Source of the DNA: Accumulibacter sp.
GTDB lineage: Bacteria; Pseudomonadota; Gammaproteobacteria; Burkholderiales; Rhodocyclaceae
Reading direction: 5' to 3'
Assembly: GCA_031264825.1 (NCBI GenBank)
Contig: JAISDL010000092.1
Coordinates: forward strand, 1-18,361
Length of the DNA: 18,361 nucleotides
Shown here: positions 1 through 7,600 of the stretch, in pieces
Position numbering within the stretch: the first letter of the stretch is position 1
Layout: every line of letters begins with the position of its first letter
Position numbers and translations under genes: made by a program
The notes under the pieces: model-generated
Told to the model about the DNA's origin: nothing
Database searches by the model: none
Seen by the model: only the letters and a program-made list of their open reading frames with translations

Positions 1-331
1 TTATGTCATCATGGAAAAAAGTCTCCACTCGTTTTTTTGCCAATTCAAGAAATTCAGGCCATCTCAATTCATGGGCGCATAGTTCAATAAAGTCCTCCGG
101 TATCGTGTCGGAGTCAAAGCCTTCACGGCCGCATGTCGCAAAAGTATCCGCCACTTTTTTTAGAAAAACAGGTTTCAATTCGCCATAGTCCCTGAGTAAA
201 GCTATTGCGTCGAACATCGTGCTTTCGGCGCGATCTACGCCAAAATTTGAATCAAGTATATTGATAAGATTATTTATATAGATATCCAGGAGCTTTTCTG
301 CATATCTGATATCCATAAGCCTTGTGCTCAC
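1..331 (-). CDS. Unrecognised protein, 3' end cut by the left window edge
   Basis: An open frame on the minus strand runs off the left edge with no stop. I do not recognise the family. The visible part is about 110 residues, apparently mostly helical and soluble, with no signal peptide. It contains RYAEKLLDIYINNLINILD, then FDAIALLRDYGELK, then DFIELCAHELRWPEFLELAK. The start is uncertain. I chose GTG at 331 because a GAGAGGA Shine-Dalgarno-like stretch lies about 8 bases upstream. The same frame is open to an ATG at 430, which is 4 bases after the SUKH gene's stop and would suggest translational coupling, but it has no ribosome binding site. An ATG at 316 is also possible. It follows a SUKH immunity gene in the same direction and shares the low GC of this end, so membership of an immunity-gene cluster is an inference from context only. 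Confidence 0.6.
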   Translation of the reverse strand, partial: MSTRLMDIRYAEKLLDIYINNLINILDSNFGVDRAESTMFDAIALLRDYGELKPVFLKKVADTFATCGREGFDSDTIPEDFIELCAHELRWPEFLELAKKRVETFFHDDI

Positions 332-434
332 GCGCTTATTCCTCTCACTTGAAACGCCGATCCACATACTCAGCAGTTGTTTGTGCAGTTCCCGGAAATT
401 TCGGCTTGCCCCCACCAACGGCTGGCGCATCGGA

Positions 435-899
435 TTACGGAGAAGAATATCCGGTTATCCATTTATACAGAAACTCATAAAAATTATTCGCATAATGCAC
501 GGAACCGGATGGGAACCATAAATAAACAGGACACTCCCCATCCTGAAATTCGTTGTACTCGAAGAAGAAGGTCTCGTCCAAATCCGTCTCACAAAAGACT
601 AATTTCGAGTCACCAAGCAAACCTGTTTTACGATCCAGAAGATAATGGTATACGATGTCGCCACCGACTGCCGACTCGAATGGCATGCCATAGACGCTGT
701 AGATTTCGTAGCCTCCAATCTCTCCGCCTCTATACTCTTTCAAGAACCATTTGTATGAATCAGGCAGCGGGCGATTCAAAGCAGTTTCCGCCTTGAGTAT
801 CCACTCGTCGTCTACCGCGTCAGACGGCGAGCCAAGGTTCATGATGGAAGCGTGGCTCGCAATCAATTCCCGAACTTCTTCAACGCCTGGTTTTTTCAT
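435..899 (-). CDS. SMI1/KNR4 (SUKH) family immunity-type protein
   Basis: This 154-residue protein is the right size for a single SUKH domain. The N-terminal helices are followed by the family's typical stretch around residues 38-71 (ETALNRPLPDSYKWFLKEY, then RGGEIGGYEIYSVYG). The C-terminal half carries the acidic and aromatic strand pattern of these domains (DETFFFEYNEFQDGECPVY, then WFPSGSVHYANNFYEFLYKWI). SUKH proteins are commonly immunity proteins that neutralise nuclease or other toxins of polymorphic toxin systems, acting in the cytoplasm by binding the toxin. No toxin gene is visible here, so it is an orphan within this window. The start ATG at 899 has no clear Shine-Dalgarno. The low GC, unlike the genes from cysA onward, suggests transfer. 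The SUKH assignment is firm; the immunity role is inferred from the family. Confidence 0.82.
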   Translation of the reverse strand: MKKPGVEEVRELIASHASIMNLGSPSDAVDDEWILKAETALNRPLPDSYKWFLKEYRGGEIGGYEIYSVYGMPFESAVGGDIVYHYLLDRKTGLLGDSKLVFCETDLDETFFFEYNEFQDGECPVYLWFPSGSVHYANNFYEFLYKWITGYSSP

Positions 900-930
900 G
901 ACTATTGTGGTCTGTAATTGTAATCTAGCC

Positions 931-960
931 GTTGGGCTTCACTTCGCTCAGCCCGACCTA
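931..960. repeat. WAERSEAQR-type palindromic repeat, copy 1
   Basis: The arms GTTGGGCT and AGCCCGAC pair (one G-T) around an 11-base loop. On the minus strand it reads TAGGTCGGGCTGAGCGAAGT and continues GAAGCCCAAC. Related copies lie at 6632-6656 and 11617-11650. It sits in the 128-base gap between the DUF6966-like and SUKH genes, upstream of the SUKH start. It could be a REP-like element or a mobile palindrome. Confidence 0.7.
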
Positions 961-1027
961 TTCTCCAGACTGCCCGGAAATCGTTCTTCAGCGATTCCGC
1001 AGTGTGCAAAAACAGTCGGGGGGTTTC

Positions 1028-1303
1028 CTAAACCGCATGACATAGTTCGTACAGCCTGGACCTTAAAATGGAGAATTCGATATTTTCATCATCCAGAGGA
1101 ACGCCGCTTTTATGGAGAACAATATCATTAAACGACCCCATTCCCCCGTAGGATGAAAGTATCACTCCTGAAACAAAGGACGGCTCGATCGCAATTTCGA
1201 TCTGGAGTTTTTTGAAATTGTCAGCCCAATCATGCATTTCACCGAGACGAAGAAGTTCCTCTATCCTCAGAAGAACTGCCTGAATACTTTGAATATCTTT
1301 CAT
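1028..1303 (-). CDS. Small DUF6966-like protein, possible immunity protein
   Basis: This is a 91-residue protein starting MKDIQSIQAVLLRIEELL. It has the pattern I associate with the DUF6966 family: a helix with LLRLGEMHDWADNFKKL, then SSYGGMGSFNDIVLH near residues 54-68. The frame is open further upstream to about 1507, but that part is the antisense shadow of cysA, so the ATG at 1303 was chosen. It has no good ribosome binding site. The base composition changes sharply between this gene and the cysA stop at 1350. Its neighbours downstream (a SUKH protein and an unknown) and its size suggest an immunity or accessory protein in a cluster of small acquired genes. The family name is from memory of the motif and no biochemical role is established. 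Confidence 0.65.
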   Translation of the reverse strand: MKDIQSIQAVLLRIEELLRLGEMHDWADNFKKLQIEIAIEPSFVSGVILSSYGGMGSFNDIVLHKSGVPLDDENIEFSILRSRLYELCHAV

Positions 1304-1349
1304 TTCAAAGAAGCCGGATTTTCCCGACACGAAGGATTTGGAAACTGAA

Positions 1350-2435
1350 TCATATCCCCGACCCGCCCTCTTCGAGCGCGTTGCCGGGGACGTTGAAAAT
1401 CTTGATCTGGCGCGGTTTGAACCAGACGGTTTGACCACGGGAGAGCGAGAGCGCGTTCGCGCGTTCGCGCGTGAGTTCCGCTTCGATGAGTTCGGTTTCG
1501 TGCACAAGCTCGACGCGGACGATCGGCCCGATCGTGTGAACGTCTTTGACGGTCGATTCGAACGCGCCTTCGACGACGGACGCTTCGATTTCGATGTCGT
1601 GCGGTCGAACGAAGGCGACGGGGTTCGTCTCCGCGTTTTCCGCGCCGTTTTCGGCTTCGTCGAGCGTCTCGTTGGCGACGCTGGCCCAGCGCCCCTGAAC
1701 GCGGTCGCGGAAGACGTTCACGTTGCCAAGAAACTGGTAAACGAAGGGAGACGCGGGGTTGGAGTAGACCTCGTCGGGCGTTCCGATCTGCTCGATGCGC
1801 CCGCGGTTCATGACGACGACGCGGTCGGCGACTTCGAGCGCTTCTTCCTGGTCGTGCGTGACGAAAACGCTGGAGATATGGACTTCGTCGTGCAGGCGGC
1901 GTAGCCAGCGGCGCAATTCCTTGCGTACCTTGGTGTCGAGCGCGCCGAAGGGTTCGTCGAGCAGGAGAACTTTGGGTTCGACGGCAAGCGCGCGCGCGAG
2001 CGCGATCCGCTGGCGCTGACCGCCCGAGAGCTGCGACGGATAGCGGTCTGCGAGCCATTCGAGCTGTATGAGTTTCAGGAGGTCGAAAACGCGACGGCGG
2101 ATTTCCGCGTCGGTCGGACGTTCTTTACGCGGCTTGACGCGCAGGCCGAAGGCGACGTTTTCGAAGACCGACATGTGGCGAAAGAGCGCGTAATGCTGGA
2201 AGACGAAGCCGACCCGGCGCTCGCGGGCGTGCAGGCGCGTCGCGTCCTCGCCCGCGAAGCGGATCTTGCCGGCGTCGGGCGTTTCCATCCCGGCGATGAT
2301 GCGCAACAGCGTCGTTTTTCCGCAGCCCGAAGGCCCCAGGAGCGCGACGAGTTCGCCGGTCGGTATCTTCAGGTCGATACCGTCGAGCGCCGTGAAATTT
2401 CCGAAACGTTTTCCTACATTGCTGATTTCTATCAT
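1350..2435 (-). CDS. cysA: Sulfate/thiosulfate ABC importer, ATP-binding subunit CysA
   Basis: CysA is the cytoplasmic ATPase that powers sulfate and thiosulfate import through CysT/CysW. The 361 residues fit the family. Walker A GPSGCGKT is at residues 34-41, the Q-loop at Q80, the ABC signature LSGGQ at 136-140, Walker B VLLLDEP with D160 and E161, and the switch histidine is H194. From about residue 235 comes the regulatory domain, including FVRPHDIEIE and the closing WFKPRQIKIF typical of CysA. It is the last gene of sbp-cysT-cysW-cysA, about 59 bases after the cysW stop. That spacing carries no terminator I can see. The operon would be expected to respond to sulfur starvation through a CysB-type regulator, but no binding site was recognised. 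After its stop the base composition drops into the low-GC island. Confidence 0.96.
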   Translation of the reverse strand: MIEISNVGKRFGNFTALDGIDLKIPTGELVALLGPSGCGKTTLLRIIAGMETPDAGKIRFAGEDATRLHARERRVGFVFQHYALFRHMSVFENVAFGLRVKPRKERPTDAEIRRRVFDLLKLIQLEWLADRYPSQLSGGQRQRIALARALAVEPKVLLLDEPFGALDTKVRKELRRWLRRLHDEVHISSVFVTHDQEEALEVADRVVVMNRGRIEQIGTPDEVYSNPASPFVYQFLGNVNVFRDRVQGRWASVANETLDEAENGAENAETNPVAFVRPHDIEIEASVVEGAFESTVKDVHTIGPIVRVELVHETELIEAELTRERANALSLSRGQTVWFKPRQIKIFNVPGNALEEGGSGI

Positions 2436-2494
2436 GAATGTTTATCCAAAAAGCGCGCGCCGCGCCGACGGGCGGTAAGGCGAAATCGACACGG

Positions 2495-3385
2495 TCACGG
2501 GCGGCTCGGGAACGAAATTCCCCCTTCGGGCAAAAATCCGGCGTCCAACGCCTCATTTTCGCGCCGCATCCGCCATTCGACAAGCATTTTGGCCGCCAGC
2601 GTCACGAGTGCGAGCAGTGCAAGGATCGACGCCGAAGCGAACGCGGCGACCGCGTTGTATTCGTTGTAGAGTATCTCGACGTGGAGCGGCAGCGTATTGG
2701 TCTCGCCGCGAATGTGACCGGAGACGACCGAGACCGCGCCGAATTCGCCCATCGCGCGCGCGTTGGCGAGGATCACGCCGTAGAGAAGCCCCCAGCGGAT
2801 TTTCGGCAGCGTCACGCGGAAAAACATCTGGACGCCGGAGGCGCCGAGCGAGATCGCGGCTTCCTCGTCGTCGGCTCCCTGCGAGAGCATCAGCGGTATG
2901 AGTTCGCGCGCAATGAAGGGGAAAGTGATGAACAGGGTCACGAGGATCATCCCCGGCAAGGCAAAAACGACCTTGATTCCGCGCGCTTCGAGCCAAGGCC
3001 CCAGGAGGCCCTGCATCCCGAAAATCAACAGGAAAACCAGGCCGACGACGACGGGCGAGACGGCGAAAGGCAGGTCGATCAGCGTGACGAGCAGCCCTTT
3101 GCCGCGAAAGTCGAACTTGGCGATCGCCCACGACGCGGCGACGCCGAGGACGACGTTGACGGGCAGGACGACGAAGGCGATGATGATCGTCAGCTTGATC
3201 GCGTGGAGCGTTTCCCTGTCGCCCAAGGCGTCGGCGTAGGCGTTCCATCCGCTCCGAAACGCTTCGACGAATACGGCGACGAGCGGGACGAACAGGAAAA
3301 AAAACAGGAAGCCGAGACCCAGAAAGAGAAGGAGCGCGCGCAACCAGCGCGGTTCGGCGTTCGCTTTTTCGATCGCTCCGTTCAT
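2495..3385 (-). CDS. cysW: Sulfate ABC importer, permease subunit CysW
   Basis: This is the second inner-membrane channel subunit of the sulfate importer (296 residues from the chosen start). A first membrane helix (LRALLLFLGLGFLFFFLFVP) is followed by about five more. The EAA cytoplasmic loop DDEEAAISLGASGVQMFFRV docks on CysA. The C-terminal part has the CysW hallmark TNTLPLHVEILYNEYNAVAA. I start it at the ATG at 3385 because it overlaps the cysT stop as ATGA, with GAGG about 10 bases upstream. The longer frame to 3430 would overlap cysT by about 49 bases and adds an arginine-rich stretch not expected in the family. The overlap implies translational coupling and equal amounts of CysT and CysW. 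Confidence 0.94.
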   Translation of the reverse strand: MNGAIEKANAEPRWLRALLLFLGLGFLFFFLFVPLVAVFVEAFRSGWNAYADALGDRETLHAIKLTIIIAFVVLPVNVVLGVAASWAIAKFDFRGKGLLVTLIDLPFAVSPVVVGLVFLLIFGMQGLLGPWLEARGIKVVFALPGMILVTLFITFPFIARELIPLMLSQGADDEEAAISLGASGVQMFFRVTLPKIRWGLLYGVILANARAMGEFGAVSVVSGHIRGETNTLPLHVEILYNEYNAVAAFASASILALLALVTLAAKMLVEWRMRRENEALDAGFLPEGGISFPSRP

Positions 3386-4209
3386 GCGTCCGCCTCGCCG
3401 TTCCCGCCGTGCCGGTCGGCGGCCCACCATTGCAGCGTATTGACGCAGAGCAGGAGCGCAAACGAGATCATCAGCATGACGAGCGCGAGCGCGGTCGCAC
3501 CCGGAATGTCGTATTGTTCGAGTTTGGAGAGGATCAGGAGCGGCGTGATTTCGGAAACCATCGGGAGATTTCCGGCGATGAAAATGACCGAGCCGTATTC
3601 ACCGATCGCGCGCGAAAACGAGAGCGTGAAGCCCGTCAGCAAGGCCGGGAGAAGCCCCGGAAACAGCACGCGCACGAAGGTCTGGAAGCGCGATGCGCCG
3701 AGCGACGCCGCCGCTTCTTCGATTTCGGGTTCGATGTCTTCGATGACGGGCTGCAAGGTTCGCACGACGAAGGGCAGGCTGATGAAGGTCAGCGCGACGA
3801 CGATTCCGACCGGGGTGAAGGCCACACGGATTCCGAAGATGTTTTCGAGCGGGCGACCGATCCAGCCGGTGTTCGCGGTGAGCGTCGCGAGCGTGATTCC
3901 GGCGACCGCCGTCGGCAGCGCGAAAGGCAGATCGACAAGGACGTCGACAAAGCGCTTTCCCGGAAAAGGGGTGCGCACGAGTATCCACGCGACGATCAGG
4001 CCGAAAAAAGCGTTGATCAGCGCCGCGAGGAAGGAGGCGCCGAAAGTCACGCGGTACGACGCGACCGCCTGCGCGCTCGTCGCAATCCGCCAGAATTGGT
4101 CGAGGCCGAGTGAAGCCGACCGAAAAAGAAGGCCGGAAAGCGGCAGCAGGATCAGGATCGACAAGTAGGTCAGCGTCAACCCGAGCGAAACGCCGAAGCC
4201 CGGAAGCAC
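3382..4209 (-). CDS. cysT: Sulfate ABC importer, permease subunit CysT (CysU)
   Basis: This is the first inner-membrane channel subunit of the sulfate importer, 275 residues, close to the usual family length. The N-terminus LPGFGVSLGLTLTYLSILIL matches the conserved CysT beginning (VLPGF in relatives). The EAA loop is EIEEAAASLGASRFQTFVRV. The later SFSRAIGEYGSVIFIAGNLP and SEITPLLILSKLEQYD are typical. The start is GTG at 4209. Upstream in this frame there is no ATG, GTG or TTG before a stop at 4309-4311, so the GTG is the only reasonable choice, although its ribosome binding site is poor. It lies 258 bases downstream of sbp, with repeat element A between them, so cysTWA expression may be lower than sbp. 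Confidence 0.95.
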   Translation of the reverse strand: MLPGFGVSLGLTLTYLSILILLPLSGLLFRSASLGLDQFWRIATSAQAVASYRVTFGASFLAALINAFFGLIVAWILVRTPFPGKRFVDVLVDLPFALPTAVAGITLATLTANTGWIGRPLENIFGIRVAFTPVGIVVALTFISLPFVVRTLQPVIEDIEPEIEEAAASLGASRFQTFVRVLFPGLLPALLTGFTLSFSRAIGEYGSVIFIAGNLPMVSEITPLLILSKLEQYDIPGATALALVMLMISFALLLCVNTLQWWAADRHGGNGEADA

Positions 4210-4294
4210 GCTTCGCGTCGTCGGACGGAGTTTTTGAGTTCTTAAAATTTTGTAAATCCCGAAAAATTGCCGAAGCGCAGATGCGCGGCGCGCA

Positions 4295-4462
4295 TCAGGA
4301 GACAGGAATCAGGAGACAGGAGACAGAAAAGTTAGCGGCGGCTTCGCCGCCGCGAAAAGGCGATAAAAAACCGATCGGGTGATTAAAGATTCTTCTCCGG
4401 CCGAAGGCCGCATGAATTCTCTGTCTCCCGTCCTCTGTCTCCTGTCTCCTGTCTCCTGATCA
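4295..4462. repeat. Heptamer-array element, copy A (between sbp and cysT)
   Basis: The left array has five heptamers of the ACAGGAG/TCAGGAG type (4295-4329), then AGTTAGC. An 8-bp GC hairpin follows (4335-4353, GCGGCGGC-TTC-GCCGCCGC), then the palindrome CCGATCGG (4371-4378). A region of about 40 bases unique to this copy holds a second hairpin (CGGCC-GAA-GGCCG, 4398-4410). The inverted array (CTGTCTC type) runs 4421-4462. The two arrays contain a perfect 19-bp inverted repeat, 4308-4326 against 4442-4460, so the whole element can fold into one large stem. On the minus strand the GC hairpin is followed by TAACTTTT, resembling a weak terminator between sbp and cysT. It reads across no coding sequence. 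Confidence 0.9.
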
Positions 4463-4467
4463 CATGA

Positions 4468-5478
4468 TCACTTGATCTGATAAATCCTGTCAAAACTGCC
4501 GCCGTCCCCGAAATGCGCCGGCGTGGCCTTGCTCCACCCACCGAAAACCTCGTCGACGCTATAGGTCTTGATCGGCGGGAACTGCGCTTCGTACTTCTTG
4601 AGGACTGCGGGGTTGCGCGGACGCAGGTAGTTTTGCGCCATGACTTCCTGCCCTTCGGGCGACCACAGATAGTTGAGATAGGCTTCGGCGAGTTTGCGCG
4701 TTCCTTTTTTGTCGACGACCTTCTCGACGATCGCCACGGGAAATTCCGCCTGGATCGAAAGCGACGGATAGACGATGTCGAATTCGCCTTTGCCGAACTC
4801 TTTGGCGATCAACTCGGCTTCGCTTTCAAACGAGATCAGGACGTCGCCCTGTTTGCGCTGCATGAAGCTCGTCGTCGCGTCCCGACCGCCCGCGGCAAAA
4901 AGCGGGGTGTTTTTCAGGAGTTTTCCGACAAACTCCTGCGCCGTCCGGTCGTTCCCGCCGGGTTGCTTGAGCGCGTAGATCCACGCCGCGAGGTAGGAAT
5001 AACGCCCGTTCCCCGTATTTTTCGGATGCGGCAAAATGATCTGCACGCCGGGTTGGACGAGGTCGTTCCAGTCTTTCAAGGCTTTCGGATTACCCTTCCT
5101 GACGATGAAAACCATCGTCGACGTATAGGGCGACGCGTTGTCGGGGAACTTCTTCGCGTAATCGGACGCGACGAGCCCCTTTTCGGCGAGGAAATTGACA
5201 TCGGACGCCTGATTCATCGTCACGACGTCGGCTTCGAGCCCGTCGGCGACCGAGCGCACCTGTTTGCTCGACCCGCCGTGCGACTGCCTGACTTCGACCG
5301 TCTCCCCCGTCTTCTCCTTCCAATGCTTTTCGAATTGCGGGTTGAAGTCCTTGTACAGGTCGCGCGCGACGTCGTACGAAACGTTCAGCAGACCGGGAGC
5401 CGCCCAAACCGGCGCGGCGACCAGCATGGACGCCAAAATGACAAAAACTTTCCAGACTTCCCGGCAGGTTTGCGACAT
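4468..5478 (-). CDS. sbp: Periplasmic sulfate-binding protein Sbp
   Basis: Sbp captures sulfate in the periplasm and delivers it to CysT/CysW. The 336 residues match the family. A signal peptide (hydrophobic VFVILASMLVAAPVWA) is probably cut after A26 or A27. The mature protein starts with LLNVSYD, followed by the ligand-binding motif RQSHGGSSKQ and EADVVTMNQASDV. The stretches ASPYTSTMVFIVRKGNPK, YLAAWIYAL, SPEGQEVMAQNYLRPR and EVFGGWSKA are all characteristic of Sbp. The ATG at 5478 has a strong Shine-Dalgarno (AAGGAGA, 5484-5490, 5 bases away). It is the first gene of the operon, and its stop lies a few bases beyond the inverted heptamer array of element A. Confidence 0.96.
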   Translation of the reverse strand: MSQTCREVWKVFVILASMLVAAPVWAAPGLLNVSYDVARDLYKDFNPQFEKHWKEKTGETVEVRQSHGGSSKQVRSVADGLEADVVTMNQASDVNFLAEKGLVASDYAKKFPDNASPYTSTMVFIVRKGNPKALKDWNDLVQPGVQIILPHPKNTGNGRYSYLAAWIYALKQPGGNDRTAQEFVGKLLKNTPLFAAGGRDATTSFMQRKQGDVLISFESEAELIAKEFGKGEFDIVYPSLSIQAEFPVAIVEKVVDKKGTRKLAEAYLNYLWSPEGQEVMAQNYLRPRNPAVLKKYEAQFPPIKTYSVDEVFGGWSKATPAHFGDGGSFDRIYQIK

Positions 5479-5509
5479 TCGTATCTCCTTCTAAATGTGT
5501 CAGAATAGT

Positions 5510-5522
5510 GTGCTCGTAGCAC
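5510..5522. promoter_or_regulatory. Small palindrome upstream of sbp
   Basis: There is a perfect 5-bp inverted repeat GTGCT-CGT-AGCAC about 32 bases upstream of the sbp start. The region further upstream (about 5560-5605) is AT-rich and probably carries the sbp promoter, but I could not assign -35 and -10 hexamers with confidence. It could be an operator or chance; no CysB consensus was recognised. Confidence 0.25.
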
Positions 5523-5672
5523 GCTTTTCGGCCACTATAGCGTAGAAGCCTCGGCGCCCTAAATCTCATTTTTTGATTTATTTATGCCTTTTTTGAATAA
5601 GCCGTTTCGGCGCCCTTGGCTTCGTCGCTCCCCTCTCCGCGCCCTTGGCCGCGCGTCCCGTCCCGTCGCCCG

Positions 5673-6749
5673 ATGAGCGCGGCGATCCCCGAAGCCTTCC
5701 ACGGACGCCGCTACAACGCCTACAACGACTGGGCAAAAAAACACTACGGCGGACGCCTCCAGAAAATCTCGGTCGACGCCGGATTCACCTGCCCCAACCG
5801 CGACGGCTCGCTCGGCTTCGGCGGGTGCAGTTTCTGCAACAACGAGGGTTTTTCGCCGAGCTATCTGCGCGAGCAACGCGACATCGTCGAACAGATCGAT
5901 ACCGGCGTCGAATTCGCCCGCCGCCGCTACCCGCGCTCAAAAGCCTTTCTCGCGTACTTCCAGAGCTATTCCAATACTTACGCCGCGATCGAAAAACTTG
6001 AAAAGGTTTACGGCGCCGCGATCGATCACCCCGATATCGCGGGACTCGTCGTCGGGACGCGCCCCGACTGCCTCCCCGACGAAACGCTCGACTACCTGGC
6101 CGATCTTTCAAAGCGCGTCTTCGTCGAACTCGAGATCGGGATCGAATCCTGCGACGACGCCGTCCTCAAGGAGTGCCTGCGCGGCCACGATTTTTCCTGC
6201 ACGCGCGACGCCTTCGCGCGCGCGGCGCAACGCGGCCTCTTCCTGACGGGGCATTTGCTGATCGGCCTGCCGCTCGAAACGCGCGAAAGCCTGATGCGCG
6301 GCGCCGAAGCGCTCGCCGCGCTCCCGATCGACGCACTCAAATTCCACCAGTTGCAGATCATGCGCGATACGCGCCTTGCGGAACGCTACTTAGCCTGCCC
6401 CGAAAACTTCTCCCTGCCCGACGTAAACAGCTATTTCGACAGCGTCATCGACGTCGTCGAACGCCTTCCGCCGAGCATAAAAATCCAGCGCCTCGGCAGC
6501 GAAGTTCCGCCGCGCGTCCTCGTCTCGCCCGACTGGGGAATGCGCCTCGACAAATTCGCCCCCCTGTTCGAAGAACGCCTGCGCGCGCGCGACGCGTGGC
6601 AGGGGCGGTGTTTTCAAGCGGAGGCGCTATATTGGGCTGAGCGGAGCGAAGCCCAACGTTTCCGGGGCGGGTTGGTTCAGGAGACAGGGAACAGGAAACA
6701 GGAAACAGAAAAATATGCGGCGGCTTCGCCGCCGGAGAAAGATCGTTGA
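5673..6749 (+). CDS. Radical SAM protein, YhcC / TIGR01212 type
   Basis: This is a predicted [4Fe-4S] radical S-adenosylmethionine protein of unknown substrate. The opening AFHGRRYNAYNDWAKKHYGG matches YhcC-type proteins. The iron-sulfur cysteines are C40, C52 and C55 in CPNRDGSLGFGGCSFC. Further landmarks are FQSYSNTYA, GTRPDCLPDE, ELEIGIES, HLLIGLPLET and ALKFHQLQI. I chose the ATG at 5673; the frame is open to a TTG at 5616, but that adds an arginine- and proline-rich stretch without support. The family core ends near AWQGR. The last 38 residues or so come from repeats: WAERSEAQR from the palindrome at 6632-6656, then QETGNRKQETEK and the rest from element B. The gene converges with the metallophosphoesterase and overlaps it by 73 bases inside element B. 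The tail is probably not functional. Confidence 0.9.
   Translation: MSAAIPEAFHGRRYNAYNDWAKKHYGGRLQKISVDAGFTCPNRDGSLGFGGCSFCNNEGFSPSYLREQRDIVEQIDTGVEFARRRYPRSKAFLAYFQSYSNTYAAIEKLEKVYGAAIDHPDIAGLVVGTRPDCLPDETLDYLADLSKRVFVELEIGIESCDDAVLKECLRGHDFSCTRDAFARAAQRGLFLTGHLLIGLPLETRESLMRGAEALAALPIDALKFHQLQIMRDTRLAERYLACPENFSLPDVNSYFDSVIDVVERLPPSIKIQRLGSEVPPRVLVSPDWGMRLDKFAPLFEERLRARDAWQGRCFQAEALYWAERSEAQRFRGGLVQETGNRKQETEKYAAASPPEKDR
6632..6656. repeat. WAERSEAQR-type palindromic repeat, copy 2
   Basis: A perfect 7-bp stem TTGGGCT/AGCCCAA encloses 11 bases. It lies inside the 3' end of the radical SAM gene, where it encodes WAERSEAQR. It is the mirror orientation of the copy at 931-960. Confidence 0.85.
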
Positions 6750-6803
6750 ACCACCGATCGGTTTTCATCTGTCTCCCGTCTCCTGTCTCCCGTCTCCTGT
6801 CTG
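6677..6803. repeat. Heptamer-array element, copy B (between convergent genes)
   Basis: The left array has TCAGGAG, ACAGGGA, ACAGGAA (twice) and ACAGAAA (6677-6711). The hairpin CGGCGGC-TTC-GCCGCCG is at 6718-6734, CCGATCGG at 6754-6761 and TTTTCAT at 6762-6768. The inverted array is CTGTCTC, CCGTCTC, CTGTCTC, CCGTCTC, CTGTCTG (6769-6803). On the minus strand the hairpin is followed by GCATATTTTTC, so it could end transcription coming from the metallophosphoesterase. Both flanking genes read into it: the minus gene's stop codon (6677-6679) is made from the first heptamer, and the plus gene stops at 6749 in the core. Confidence 0.92.
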
Positions 6804-7600
6804 GAGAACGAATACGGTCCGGCGAAACTCGTCCGGGTCGCGATCTGGCAGACGTGCGTGTTGAGAACGCCCCGCTTCCAGTGATGCAGAAGGTAGCCCG
6901 GCGTCTCCAGGCGGAATGCGTCGCCGCCTTTTTCGCCGAGGTCGAGTTCCATCTGCATCGAGACGGCGGGCGCCGTCACGACCGAAACCCCCATCCACTG
7001 GCTCAGGATGGGCCGATGGATATGGCCGCAGCAAAGACGCGCCGGCGGATTTTTACGGAGGATCGCGGCGAGCGCGTCCGCGTTTTCCAAGGGCAAGTCC
7101 ATGACCGGCAGCCCCGTGGCGAAGGGCGGATGGTGCATGAACAGCAGCGTCGGCGTACGCGGTCTTTTCGCCAGGGTTTTATCGAGCCAGCGCATCACCG
7201 CCGGGGGGCAATGACCGTCGTGCGAACCCGGATTCGTCGTGTCGACCATGACGAGGCGCACGGGGCCGTCCTCGACGGTGTAGCACAGGTGCGGCGCAAC
7301 GTCCCGGTCGGCCGGACACCATTCCGCCAAGATGTCGCGCATCGGGTCGCGCCGGTCGTGATTGCCGGGAATCGCGTAAATCGGCCACGCGAGCGGCGAC
7401 AAGGATTCGCGCAGAATGCGATAAGCGTTTTCGTCGCCGTCATCGGCAAGGTCTCCGGTGAGCACAAGCGCGTCGGGCGCCGCTTCCAGCTTTTTCAAAT
7501 GAGCGACCGCTTCTTCCAGGCAGCGGCGGGTATCGACGACGCCGAACGACACGCTGCCGTCGCCACGCACGTGAAAATCCGAAAGCTGAAGAACGATCAC
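6677..7600 (-). CDS. Calcineurin-type metallophosphoesterase (CpdA / cyclic nucleotide phosphodiesterase-like)
   Basis: This is a cytoplasmic metal-dependent phosphodiesterase of 307 residues. The two-metal site is complete: D8 and H10 in SDFH, D50 in TGDL, N80-H81 in PGNHD, H156-H157 in MHHPP, and H193/H195 in CGHIH. The domain resembles CpdA/Icc and GpdQ-type enzymes, which hydrolyse cAMP or glycerophosphodiesters. The start is GTG at 7600, overlapping the stop of the ABC fusion gene as GTGA; the frame is open much further upstream but that part is a shadow of the transporter. The family domain ends near residue 266. The last 41 residues (from RQETGDRRRETDENR) are encoded by element B. Coupling to an importer suggests it acts on the imported compound or an intracellular derivative; the substrate is not readable. 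Confidence 0.88.
   Translation of the reverse strand: MIVLQLSDFHVRGDGSVSFGVVDTRRCLEEAVAHLKKLEAAPDALVLTGDLADDGDENAYRILRESLSPLAWPIYAIPGNHDRRDPMRDILAEWCPADRDVAPHLCYTVEDGPVRLVMVDTTNPGSHDGHCPPAVMRWLDKTLAKRPRTPTLLFMHHPPFATGLPVMDLPLENADALAAILRKNPPARLCCGHIHRPILSQWMGVSVVTAPAVSMQMELDLGEKGGDAFRLETPGYLLHHWKRGVLNTHVCQIATRTSFAGPYSFSRQETGDRRRETDENRSVVQRSFSGGEAAAYFSVSCFLFPVS

Noticed and set aside
1300..1507. Upstream extension of the DUF6966-like gene to 1507
   Set aside because: The extension overlaps the cysA coding region antiparallel in phase only as an Arg/Ser-rich shadow and lacks the family pattern; the ATG at 1303 fits better.
2438..4168. Long plus-strand open frame (576 codons) opposite cysW and cysT
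   Set aside because: It is antisense to two clear permease genes in GC-rich DNA, has an Arg/Asp/Glu-rich composition typical of shadow frames, and no domain is recognisable.
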